Under the pieces are notes generated by a model that was given only the letters and a program-made list of their open reading frames with translations, ran no database searches and had not been told where the DNA came from. Positions 15,786 through 23,760 of a stretch of DNA of 32,117 nucleotides are shown in pieces. The stretch is from Ruminococcaceae bacterium FB2012 (GTDB taxonomy: Bacteria > Bacillota > Clostridia > Oscillospirales > Ruminococcaceae). Position numbers and translations under genes: made by a program. Position 1 is the first letter of the stretch, and the number at the start of each line of letters is the position of its first letter. The stretch is from contig FMXS01000024.1 in NCBI GenBank assembly GCA_900104495.1, positions 1 to 32,117 of the forward strand, read 5' to 3'.

Positions 15786-17949
15786 TTGATTTCACCACCA
15801 ATTCTGATAATCTGGCTGTACAGCTTTCAGGCACATACAAAGCAAATACAGGAGAATAATAATCAATCTCAGGCATATTTGTAGGTTTTACAAAATGAAT
15901 TTGAAGTTGAATATGCTCTGGTTCATTATCCGCCAAACTACGATCACCATCATAATATAGCGGGCTGGAAGGATTAGGATTACGACCTTGGAATAACTGT
16001 TGTATAGTGTAATCTTCTCTTATTTTACGGGTTGAATGATTTATATCTCTAATCCAATATACATCTACGGGAATATCAAGTTCTAGTTTTATAAGGGCAT
16101 CATTAAGTTGAGCAAAGAATTGTTTATCTAATATCTCGTTGTTTGCAAATTGTATCTTATCAAGTAATTCGCTGTACACTTGACCATATTGTTGACCTTC
16201 CAGAACCATATGGACTTGTACGCTGTTATGTTTCTGCTCTTGTAAAAGCTCTGCATAATGCTGCCTATACTTTGCTATAACATCTGCGTTCTGATTAACA
16301 ATTTCTCTATCAGCAATATAATACTTTTGAGATTTCCATTCCGAAAGAGCAAAGTTTTCAGTTCTTGCAACATTTCTTCTTGTTAGATTAAGATATGCAT
16401 TACGTTGTAGCACAAATATCCTCGGCATATCTTTGAACGGTATTCCTCGCTCCTGAGCTCTTTCGATGGAAGCCCACATATCCTCATCATGTTCCAGTAT
16501 ACTTGCAAAATCATCCTTAATATCTCTTGTTGTAAACACTCGGCATACATCGAGATATTTAGCCTTATATCCAAACCACCGAGCACGCTGTTCTGTATTA
16601 TCTACATTACTCTTACCCCTTGCACGCCTGGTGATATAAGTTACAGCAAGACCTTTGAAGGTAATACCTCGCTCAACAAGATTTCCACCTACAAATATAT
16701 TAGTTTTATAGAGTTCAGCGTTCTCACTAGCGTTTTCTTCACTATTACATATAAGAACAGGGGAACACTGCTTGATTCTATCTAGTATTTGGTTTTCAAG
16801 ATCATCAAAAGGATGACAGATTACTCCATCTGAGACAAAAGAATCATATGCTTCTTGCAGAAGGTTTTTCAAAGAGTTGTAAGAAATATCCTTCTTGCCA
16901 GCTAGCCGTGTTTTTGCCTTTGATTTCCATTCATCCAGAATGCTCTGTATCTTTTGCTCTACAACTCGGTGATCGAACTTTTTCTGACTTGGATGTATCA
17001 GCATAGCATGAGTCCCCATATCACCACGGCTTCTTCTTATTGCGTTTCCTACAAAGAAAAGCGCCATAGCCTGGTAAACAGATTCTGGTACTCCCATACC
17101 GTCCAGTAGATTGGGTTCCGATTCAGGAATCTCTTTGATATACCTGTCAGCATTCTCACCATGAAACTCTTGCAGCCCACAGTACCCTTCACCAGGATAG
17201 ACTAGCTCACCAAAATCTGGAGATAATTTATCAAAAGCCTCAATAAGAATATTAGCCTGTGGTGTTGCGGTGACAGATAAAAAGCAATGACTTTTCAGTT
17301 TGTTCTTTAGGTTCAGAACGGAGGCATATGTAGTACTAATGGATTGTTGATATGCTCTAGTATTAAGAGTTGCTTGGTCACCCTCATCATCAATTATTAA
17401 AACAGACTTATCTGCTAAGAATTCATTATCAAATATTTCAGCAATCTGATTTATATGCTTGTTATGCTTTAAGCCAACAATAATGACTTTACGACCGTTC
17501 TCAATGAAATCCTTTATTCTTGCAGGATTGATGAGCGTTTTATTATCGTTGGTTTTCAGAACGGTTAGTTTTTCTGTATCTACACTAAATGCACTTGATA
17601 TACGAGATGCATTCTGTTTTAGCAGATTGAGTGTGTTTCCGCCCAATACAATAGCTATATCATAACCATTATCAAATGCAAGCGCAAGAACTGAAATAAA
17701 ATTAGAGGTTTTACCGCTTTGTACTTTGCCAATAACAATTCCTGTTTCCGCAACCTGTTCCTGAATATTGGGGTTAGGACAGCGTCCAAGGATGCGAGCT
17801 GCATTATTGAAAATGGAATCAATTGCTTCCTCGGTCATATCATCTGCAAGCATACGATTTTCAACACTTTTCCTAAAAAAGCCATCAACGCTGATGCTCC
17901 ATGGCATTACAGCGTCACTATCTGTGACAGATAACCATTCGCCACTCAA
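15778..17949 (-). CDS. Z1-domain P-loop ATPase, MzaC-like
   Basis: This 723-aa protein has a Walker A motif GKVQSGKT (residues 74-81), a Walker B/DExx box LIIDDEGDQA (about 184-193), a SVTATPQ motif III (225-231) and a helicase-like C-terminal half with NLVERGITFKGL and EQRARWFGYK (about 425-470), the region of the Z1 domain. Z1 proteins are superfamily-2-type ATPases found with MutL/MORC-like ATPases and DNA methyltransferases in restriction-like systems. It probably translocates on or remodels DNA. Its ATG overlaps the stop of the GHKL gene by four bases (ATGA). Confidence 0.92.
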   Translation of the reverse strand: MSGEWLSVTDSDAVMPWSISVDGFFRKSVENRMLADDMTEEAIDSIFNNAARILGRCPNPNIQEQVAETGIVIGKVQSGKTSNFISVLALAFDNGYDIAIVLGGNTLNLLKQNASRISSAFSVDTEKLTVLKTNDNKTLINPARIKDFIENGRKVIIVGLKHNKHINQIAEIFDNEFLADKSVLIIDDEGDQATLNTRAYQQSISTTYASVLNLKNKLKSHCFLSVTATPQANILIEAFDKLSPDFGELVYPGEGYCGLQEFHGENADRYIKEIPESEPNLLDGMGVPESVYQAMALFFVGNAIRRSRGDMGTHAMLIHPSQKKFDHRVVEQKIQSILDEWKSKAKTRLAGKKDISYNSLKNLLQEAYDSFVSDGVICHPFDDLENQILDRIKQCSPVLICNSEENASENAELYKTNIFVGGNLVERGITFKGLAVTYITRRARGKSNVDNTEQRARWFGYKAKYLDVCRVFTTRDIKDDFASILEHDEDMWASIERAQERGIPFKDMPRIFVLQRNAYLNLTRRNVARTENFALSEWKSQKYYIADREIVNQNADVIAKYRQHYAELLQEQKHNSVQVHMVLEGQQYGQVYSELLDKIQFANNEILDKQFFAQLNDALIKLELDIPVDVYWIRDINHSTRKIREDYTIQQLFQGRNPNPSSPLYYDGDRSLADNEPEHIQLQIHFVKPTNMPEIDYYSPVFALYVPESCTARLSELVVKSNG

Positions 17950-19586
17950 AGAACTTCATCTCCTTTACGCACAGTTTCTAGTATTTCATTCATTTTCAGT
18001 CTGATTGCACTAGGCTCAATTCGTCCATCATGAGATGTTACCATTGATTCGATCTCTGCTAAAACCAAAGCGATTGACATTCTCATCATAATGGGCAAAA
18101 ATTCACTTTTATCTATCAGCGGTTTGAAAAAAGAATGTCGCATATTGATAGATAGGTTATATTCAGTGTCGGTTAATGACTCAACTAATAACCAATCCAT
18201 AGCTGGATCATTCATTTCAAGAATGATATGGAACTTATAGTCTATATGCTTATATGTGAAAGCATAGTTAATCTGTTTGCCACCTTCAAGTTGTACATTA
18301 CCGCTATTCTGGCTCTGCGCTGCTGTTCCTTGCGGTTGACTGCTCGTCTCGGTGTTTTCATGCAAATTATTCTGTGGTTCTTCAGTATTCGCTGGTTCTG
18401 GTGCAGCAGTTTCAGCATTAGGAACTTGAATTTCAACTGGAGGTTCTGTACTTATTGGTTCTCGGTCCACTATCTCAATTTGTACATTCTCTACTGCACC
18501 CGATTCTGTCAAGCCCTTAGTCGCAGTTTCTACGAGGTCGTGTGTGTTGAGTTTTTCCCTAACTCTAATATTCTCAGCTTTCTTCCTATAATCTTGCGTG
18601 TGCTTAGATAGTTCATCTATAAATGCTTCTTCTAAGCCACTATTATGCCAGTCAAAACCGTCTTTAGCTTGTGTTACTGACCAATTGTCCATATGTAATT
18701 CACCATACATACGCTGCCAAGCATAGGAATTAGCATCTCCGAATAATTCCGAAGGTCTATAATTCTTTTCAGAACCGCCGACAATTACACGCCCTCTCCT
18801 AATAAGGGTGAATCCAGCATCTTTAACACTACCAGGTATTCTAATAGCGATAAAGCCACTAACTGCTAACTCTTTTCCTTCATGTTGTACAGTAAAAGAG
18901 ATATCTTTTTTCCATGTTTTCGCATCATCATCAGTATAGACAGGAGGTTCTTTAAACTGCAAAGCACTTCCGTTATAGGTGATTCTCACTAATCCTGTAC
19001 GCAAGTCCTCACGATAAATGCTGCTAAGTAATTCTTTGACTTTTCCGATGGTTCTCGGTCCAACAATACGCTTATTTAACTTTTTAATCACTATTTTTGT
19101 GAAGTGCTCTTTTTTATTTACAGGTTCTTCTTGAACGTCTATTTCTTCGGTTCTGTACTTGCCTAATTCATCAATATTAATTTCTGTATAATACTTTATA
19201 GTTGAATTCAATTGAGTTGACTCAACAGACCAAAGTGAGCCAAACCAACAGGCAGCGGTTTTTAATCCCATACCAAATTCATTTCGCCCAGAAGTATTCT
19301 TAGGCGGGCGGTCAAGTACAACTGCTCTTTGAAAATCTGTCCATTCCATCCCATATGCATTATCTGTTATTTCTAGGCGGTCGCCGTCTACTGCATCTTC
19401 GATATACTTGATAGTGATATCAAGTCCTTTTGCATATTTCTGAGCCATAAGTTCATCTTTATGGTCATAAAAACTTTGAGTTGAGTTATCAACAAATTCT
19501 GCAATAGCTGTCCATGGCTGATAACTTAGTCGCTTATATGTAGCATAAACGCTGCTTGTAGGTCTAATATTAATCCTTCTACTCAT
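17946..19586 (-). CDS. MutL/MORC-like GHKL ATPase, MzaB-like
   Basis: This 546-aa protein has the Bergerat fold motifs near its N-terminus: AIAEFVDNSTQS (N-box, residues 28-38), ITDNAYGM (about 73-80) and FGMGLKTAACWFG (about 104-116). A central domain follows, then a Gln/Asn/Glu-rich low-complexity linker (about 375-435) and a C-terminal domain. Iyer and Aravind's work describes such ATPases in restriction systems and as relatives of eukaryotic MORC proteins. The start at 19586 is preferred: the ATG forms an 8-base overlap with the methyltransferase end, and the protein aligns from MSRRINIRPT. It likely acts as an ATP-dependent clamp with the Z1 and nuclease proteins. Confidence 0.9.
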   Translation of the reverse strand: MSRRINIRPTSSVYATYKRLSYQPWTAIAEFVDNSTQSFYDHKDELMAQKYAKGLDITIKYIEDAVDGDRLEITDNAYGMEWTDFQRAVVLDRPPKNTSGRNEFGMGLKTAACWFGSLWSVESTQLNSTIKYYTEINIDELGKYRTEEIDVQEEPVNKKEHFTKIVIKKLNKRIVGPRTIGKVKELLSSIYREDLRTGLVRITYNGSALQFKEPPVYTDDDAKTWKKDISFTVQHEGKELAVSGFIAIRIPGSVKDAGFTLIRRGRVIVGGSEKNYRPSELFGDANSYAWQRMYGELHMDNWSVTQAKDGFDWHNSGLEEAFIDELSKHTQDYRKKAENIRVREKLNTHDLVETATKGLTESGAVENVQIEIVDREPISTEPPVEIQVPNAETAAPEPANTEEPQNNLHENTETSSQPQGTAAQSQNSGNVQLEGGKQINYAFTYKHIDYKFHIILEMNDPAMDWLLVESLTDTEYNLSINMRHSFFKPLIDKSEFLPIMMRMSIALVLAEIESMVTSHDGRIEPSAIRLKMNEILETVRKGDEVL

Positions 19587-21006
19587 CTTTGTCACCATCC
19601 CAACCATCTTTTGCAAGATTAAATAGACTCTTACCGAGGATTTTTAATATTCTAACATTTACTGAATTGCCAAGTTGGCGGTATTGAATAGCATCTGTAC
19701 CCTGAAATTTAAAACTGGCATGAAAACTCTGGAGATTAGCAGCTTCTCTAGGAGTTATATATCTGAAATGACCTTTCGCTTCATCCCAGATGATTGGAGT
19801 GTTTACAATAGCAACCAAAGACGGATAGAATGTTGGTCTCTTAACTCGAATTCCTGATTGTCTTACTTGAATCAATGCGTCATGGATATCATCAACATCA
19901 GTTCCGCAATTCCATTCAAATTTTTTATATAGTTTAATTCTGTCCAACATATCATACCTATCAATCCATTGATCAATGAATTCTCTATGCTCTAGATAGA
20001 ACTCTCGATTGTGTCTAAGAAAATTTTGTTTCCACTTTGGCATGCTTTCATATCCCTGAGAAGCATAAACGGCTTCAGTATCATCATTATTCACGCCAAA
20101 GCTATCTATCCAAATGGGGAAACCAATAACTTCTATATTTGTGCCTTGTCTAAATTCGTCCCAAGCTATTATCATTTGCTCTTTTTCTTCTGATATAATA
20201 TAGCTATCGTCCACTTCGTCTTCAAGAATAGACCAAGCATCTCCCATTCTGCATTTTTTGAAATGCTTATCAAGCTGCAAATCTTCAATATGGATAAAGC
20301 CATTAGTTAAGATCTGCTGATTTCTTATATCTTTTCGTATGCCGAGAATGTATACTCTCTCTCGTATCTGTGGTATTCCGAAATCAGATGGCGAGAGAAT
20401 AATCGGCGTTTCTGTGATATAAAAATTTCTTTTTGTCAATTCAGTTGTGATAATATCCCAGTTTTCCGTCTTATCCGCAAGATTCCGCACGTTTTCAAGT
20501 ATAATGAATTTCACTTCTGGGTGTCCATCGAGAATGTCCATTATTTTATAGAACAGATTGCCTCTTGTTTCATCTTGAAACCCTTTTTGTGCTCCCGCTT
20601 TACTAAAAGGTTGGCAGGGAAAACCTGCGCAAAGCACATCGAATGGAGATATTGTCGCAGGATCAATCTTATTTACATCGCCACGAACTTCTTTTTCATC
20701 AATTTTATAATTGAGTTTATATGTTTTGACGCATTCTTGATTTGTTTCGGCAGCCATGACACACTCTCCGCCTAAAAAACGCATTGCTTGATGAAAGCCA
20801 CCAACACCAGCAAATAAATCAATAAACTTGAAGCGTGCTTCACCTTTTTCACGAGTTACTCTGGCATCATCGGGTTTTTGAGCACCAGAAGGAATATTCC
20901 ACCTTCCACCCTCTTTTATTGCCCCAGGGATTCTGTTGTCTTTGCAGAGTATGGTAACCCATGTTTCTGAAACATTCCATAATGCAGCTGTTTCTTTTGT
21001 AGTCAT
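19579..21006 (-). CDS. DNA (cytosine-5) methyltransferase with N-terminal HTH
   Basis: This 475-aa protein has all main C5-methyltransferase motifs: FIDLFAGVGGF (motif I, residues 61-71), GFPCQPFSKAG with catalytic Cys131 (IV), ILENVRNL (VI, 169-176), PQIRERVYILGI (VIII) and YRQLGNSVNVRI (X). It transfers methyl from S-adenosylmethionine to cytosine. The first 45 residues form an excisionase-like helix-turn-helix (AALWNVSETWVTILCKDNRIPG), not usual for simple Dcm enzymes and perhaps used to regulate its own operon. It lies 15 bases after the Xre gene and overlaps the GHKL gene. As the host-protecting modification enzyme of the cassette, its target sequence is unknown. Confidence 0.95.
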   Translation of the reverse strand: MTTKETAALWNVSETWVTILCKDNRIPGAIKEGGRWNIPSGAQKPDDARVTREKGEARFKFIDLFAGVGGFHQAMRFLGGECVMAAETNQECVKTYKLNYKIDEKEVRGDVNKIDPATISPFDVLCAGFPCQPFSKAGAQKGFQDETRGNLFYKIMDILDGHPEVKFIILENVRNLADKTENWDIITTELTKRNFYITETPIILSPSDFGIPQIRERVYILGIRKDIRNQQILTNGFIHIEDLQLDKHFKKCRMGDAWSILEDEVDDSYIISEEKEQMIIAWDEFRQGTNIEVIGFPIWIDSFGVNNDDTEAVYASQGYESMPKWKQNFLRHNREFYLEHREFIDQWIDRYDMLDRIKLYKKFEWNCGTDVDDIHDALIQVRQSGIRVKRPTFYPSLVAIVNTPIIWDEAKGHFRYITPREAANLQSFHASFKFQGTDAIQYRQLGNSVNVRILKILGKSLFNLAKDGWDGDKDE

Positions 21007-21021
21007 AATCTATCCTTACCT

Positions 21022-21237
21022 TTACTCAATTTCATTATCTGGTATTACTTCCATAATGTCACCAATATCACAATTCAGAGCTTGACATATTTTAAGCAAT
21101 ACATCAGTTGTTACATTTTCATTTTTTCCTAACTTTGCCATAGAAGTATGACTTATTCCTGCGGCTGCACACAGGTCTTTTTTTCTCATATCCTTATCTA
21201 TCAGAACTTTCCATAGCTTTTTATAACTGATTCCCAT
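21022..21237 (-). CDS. Cro/CI-type (Xre) helix-turn-helix regulator
   Basis: This 71-aa protein is almost entirely an HTH domain (DLCAAAGISHTSMAKLGKN; TTDVLLKICQALNCDIGDI), as in small YozG-like controllers. It is the first gene of the minus-strand defence operon, so it may act like the C protein of restriction-modification systems and time expression of methylase and nuclease. GGGAG lies 9 bases before the ATG at 21237, which is preferred over a TTG three bases earlier. A dyad over the -10 box is a likely operator. Confidence 0.88.
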   Translation of the reverse strand: MGISYKKLWKVLIDKDMRKKDLCAAAGISHTSMAKLGKNENVTTDVLLKICQALNCDIGDIMEVIPDNEIE

Positions 21238-21296
21238 CAAAACACTCTCCCAAAAGATATGATTGTGGAATAAAACTCTGCTTTCGCTGAATTCTT

Positions 21297-21331
21297 AATA
21301 TGATTATATCACATATTTTCCAATTTTTCAA
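21297..21331 (-). promoter_or_regulatory. promoter and putative operator of the defence operon
   Basis: TTGAAA (21326-21331) and TATAAT (21303-21308) on the minus strand are 17 bp apart, about 65 bases before the Xre start. An inverted repeat AATATG-N9-CATATT (arms 21297-21302 and 21312-21317) covers the -10 box and is a plausible binding site for the Xre protein. Confidence 0.7.
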
Positions 21332-21491
21332 TAGAAAACTACAAAATAATCTACGAGAGTGACAAATGGTGCCGTTTGGCTTGGCACGGGTTTAAATATA
21401 TAATAAATTCATATATATTTTACAAGGCTAGCTTTATCCTTGACTATCAGGGCTTCAACTTTTTTTGCATATTTTTTTCGCTGCAAACCTG

Positions 21492-21551
21492 TTGATGCAA
21501 TTTCGACAATATGATATATTGAAGGCGAGGAACACCTCAGAGGAATACCTC
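21492..21551 (+). promoter_or_regulatory. promoter with two tandem palindromes before the accessory/relaxase genes
   Basis: TTGATG (21492-21497) and TATATT (21515-21520) are 17 bp apart. Just downstream are two GAGGAAnACCTC palindromes (21527-21538 and 21540-21551), 13 bp apart and in the same register. Located at +1 to +30, they could be operators, or hairpins in the leader RNA. The gene starts at 21619. The AT-rich bases between 21332 and 21491 include a GTGCC-N9-GGCAC dyad (about 21369-21387); I see no gene there. Confidence 0.6.
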
Positions 21552-21618
21552 ACTTAAAAATACGTATTTTTATAATAAGCATTTTAACCACTATTTTTTT
21601 GAAAGGAGAGTTTAAATT

Positions 21619-22083
21619 ATGATAAACTCAAATAATAACAGCAGGAAACCTCCTGTCACAGCATCAACCGCCTTGTCTGTACACAACGAGAATGTGATCG
21701 TTGTTATGCCTAACACAATGAAGTATAGCGCTATCGTAGAAGGAACAAAAACAGATATCGTAGTACCGAATGCCACAACACACAAAACGTTGACAAAAGC
21801 GTTCAAAAAAAAGATTGTAGTGGATACAATAAATATGAAAAACACGAATATTCTTTTTGTTGCACCTAAATCTATCGAGATTAAGTCTTTTGTTAAGGGT
21901 GCAGAAAAAGTGTATATTGTGCCCACTACGAAAATTGCGATTTTTCGCATAGCCACTAACAAAGATAAGGATTTTCGTGCTGCGATGAGGGAAATGGAAT
22001 TAACCACAAATCCCAAAGTCAATGATTCCGATGATGGCAACTGTGGAACAGAATTAAAGCATAAATCTGAACCTGAACTTTGA
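21619..22083 (+). CDS. hypothetical protein upstream of the relaxase
   Basis: This 154-aa protein lacks a signal peptide or membrane segment. Its middle part is made of short beta-rich units with recurring hydrophobic pairs (VIVVMPNT, DIVVPNAT, ILFVAPKS, VYIVPTTK), roughly every 20-30 residues, which hints at a small repeat fold. The C-terminus is acidic and low in complexity. I recognise no family. AAAGGAG lies 11 bases before the ATG. It is the first gene of the plus-strand unit that continues to the relaxase and may be a mobilization accessory factor or a regulator. Confidence 0.7.
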   Translation: MINSNNNSRKPPVTASTALSVHNENVIVVMPNTMKYSAIVEGTKTDIVVPNATTHKTLTKAFKKKIVVDTINMKNTNILFVAPKSIEIKSFVKGAEKVYIVPTTKIAIFRIATNKDKDFRAAMREMELTTNPKVNDSDDGNCGTELKHKSEPEL

Positions 22084-22094
22084 TTTCGATTAAG

Positions 22095-22206
22095 GGTGTG
22101 CAGAGGGGCGAAAGCCCCTTTGCCATTTATGACTTTTGAAAAAAGTCTTAAATGCAAGACTTACAAATAAGTTACGCAAGCAGCAGAAACACGAAAGGAG
22201 TGGTTC
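22095..22206 (+). other. dyad-rich spacer before the relaxase: terminator-like hairpin and possible oriT
   Basis: A GGGGC-GAAA-GCCCC hairpin (about 22105-22118) is followed by nested inverted repeats: GACTTTT/AAAAGTC (about 22131-22146), AAGTCTT-N6-AAGACTT and ACTTA-N4-TAAGT (about 22158-22172). MobV/Pre relaxases commonly nick at inverted repeats just upstream of their own gene, so this is the best oriT candidate in the window. No nick site can be assigned. Confidence 0.4.
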
Positions 22207-22208
22207 AC

Positions 22209-23315
22209 ATGGCAAGCGTGAAGTGGGACGGTGGCAAGTACAAAGGAGCAACAGAAGCCAAAGCACATTTTAGACACAACGAAACAGAGCAGCGCAAGCT
22301 GACGGGAAAGCATAGTAATAACGATATAGACAGAAGCCGTACAGTTATGAATTTCTCCGTCATTGGTCGTAGTTATGCAGAACGCTGCAAGATGTATGAT
22401 ACAGCGATTGAAGAAGCAGCGGCGCACAGCAAAAGAAAGCTGAGAGCTGATGCGGTCACTTGTTTAGGGCTTTGCACATATGCCCCTGCGGAACTGCCCG
22501 AGGAAAAATGTGCGGAATGGTTTACAAATGTTCATAGTATTATGGTTGAAATGTTCGGTGCTGAAAATGTAATAGATACAGACGTACATTTTGACGAGGT
22601 ACACGAATACTATGATTCTGAACAGGACGAGCTTGTGCTCTCTCGGGTACATTCTCATACGAATATAATTCCTCGCACAGCAGACGGACGTTTGTGCTGC
22701 AAGGAGATTTACACCCGTGCTAACTGTGTGAAACTCAACGGACTTATCGAGGATATGACACAGAGAGATTACGGCATACAGTTTCAGACGGGCGCAAAAA
22801 CAAAAGGTACGAAAACTGTTGAGCAGCTTAAAGCAGATACTCTGAAAGCTGCTTTGGAAGAAGAAAACAGAGCAAGAGAACACAGACACGAACTTGTTGT
22901 TCAGAATGCAGAACTGAACAAGCGCAATACGGTATTATTTGACGAACTGAAAAAGCAAAACGAAAAACTCGACAAAGTTAAAGAAACCGCAGCTAAAATT
23001 GAAGAAACTATATTGAGAAAGCAGCGCATTTTTGATCGTGACAAGGAAAAGCAAGAAAAACTGTTGCGGTTACGCTCCGAAGAAATCAATCGTCATATTA
23101 AAGAGATCAAGAGAATACAATCCGAATACTCCAAAACATTAGAGGATATTCGCAGTATTCTTTCTACTATCAAAACAGCAGCTGAAAGACTAACTATTGA
23201 AAAGAAGATTAATGAAAGTATTCGCAAAAGAGCCAAACTTACAGCCGAACTTGACGAGTATGTTGATTTAATTACAAAACAACAAAAGAATAAAGATAAA
23301 GTATTCTCCTTGTAA
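22209..23315 (+). CDS. MobV/Pre-type relaxase (plasmid recombination/mobilization protein)
   Basis: This 368-aa protein has an N-terminal Mob_Pre domain: a conserved RSRTVMNFSV-like region near residue 40, DVHFDEVHEYYD (about 125-136) and SRVHSHTNIIPR (about 146-157), where the His pair should bind the metal for DNA nicking. The C-terminal half (about 215-365) is a long charged coiled coil, as usual in the family. It nicks the transfer origin and pilots the strand during mobilization by a helper conjugative element. The ATG at 22209 follows AAAGGAG by 9 bases. No coupling protein or type IV secretion genes are present, so the element would depend on another element for transfer. Confidence 0.9.
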   Translation: MASVKWDGGKYKGATEAKAHFRHNETEQRKLTGKHSNNDIDRSRTVMNFSVIGRSYAERCKMYDTAIEEAAAHSKRKLRADAVTCLGLCTYAPAELPEEKCAEWFTNVHSIMVEMFGAENVIDTDVHFDEVHEYYDSEQDELVLSRVHSHTNIIPRTADGRLCCKEIYTRANCVKLNGLIEDMTQRDYGIQFQTGAKTKGTKTVEQLKADTLKAALEEENRAREHRHELVVQNAELNKRNTVLFDELKKQNEKLDKVKETAAKIEETILRKQRIFDRDKEKQEKLLRLRSEEINRHIKEIKRIQSEYSKTLEDIRSILSTIKTAAERLTIEKKINESIRKRAKLTAELDEYVDLITKQQKNKDKVFSL

Positions 23316-23323
23316 ACGCTAAC

Positions 23324-23345
23324 GCCCTCGATTAAAGTCGGGGGC
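23324..23345 (+). terminator. terminator after the relaxase gene
   Basis: A GC-rich 8-bp stem (GCCCTCGA / TCGGGGGC, one G-T pair) starts 8 bases after the stop codon and is followed by ATTTATT. A second hairpin, GAGAGAGG-N5-CCTCTCTC, lies at 23371-23391. Confidence 0.65.
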
Positions 23346-23458
23346 ATTTATTCGTTGTAAAAAAGAAAAAGAGAGAGGCTTAACCTCTCTCAAATCGGTA
23401 AATCAGCAAGAACACTTTCGGCAGTATCGCCGTTTGTATGGGTGTTCTTTTTGATGTG

Positions 23459-23483
23459 TTTTGGTGCGGCAAACGGGACTTGA
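23459..23483. repeat. candidate attachment site, right copy, with a tRNA-3'-end-like sequence
   Basis: The first 16 bases equal the left copy at 11744-11759. Read on the minus strand, the site is TTCAAGTCC, four bases, then TTGCCGCACCA, which looks like a tRNA T-loop and 3' end with CCA. The T-stem is not complementary and no tRNA body is present upstream, so it is an attachment-site fragment and not a tRNA gene. Confidence 0.55.
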
Positions 23484-23760
23484 ACGATGGCAGAGTGCTG
23501 CACCGTTCACTGCCGGCCTGTGCTGATCTCAAGCAGCCTTTGTCAGCGGTAAGGTCCAAATAAGGTCCGCAGGTACGGATCTGCAAATCATAGTGTCATG
23601 AATAATACCTCTGATTTCTGCTGTTTTGGTTTACCGGATAAAGTCATTTTAAGAGTGCCCTTGTCAAGCAAAGGTCTCAAAAGCTTTATTCAGTGATACT
23701 CCCGGACATCTTACTGAAGCGGCAGGTCGCAGCATACAGTATCAGCTTTGCAAGCTCATA
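23484..23760. other. gene-free remnant beside the attachment site
   Basis: No credible gene is seen. It holds a tandem repeat AAGGTCC-N4-AAGGTCC (23551-23568, 11-bp period), similar in layout to the AAGGAAC/GAGGAAC pair near the other tRNA-like site (29867-29884). Such pairs may be arm-type integrase binding sites left by a lost element. Confidence 0.4.

Noticed and set aside
21527..21551. short CRISPR-like array or plasmid iterons
   Set aside because: Only two units with no unique spacers and no cas or replication gene nearby; operators or hairpins are more likely.
21612..22157. 181-codon minus-strand frame opposite the accessory gene
   Set aside because: The plus-strand frame has AAAGGAG, promoter and operon position; the opposite frame has none of these.
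23459..23540. tRNA gene on the minus strand
   Set aside because: The 3' end looks tRNA-like, but the T-stem does not pair and no anticodon, D-arm or 5' acceptor strand is found upstream.
23380..23586. 68-codon minus-strand frame over the right attachment site
   Set aside because: It ends in SRLPHQN, resembling the recombinase C-terminus, but only because both read through the same 16-bp repeat.
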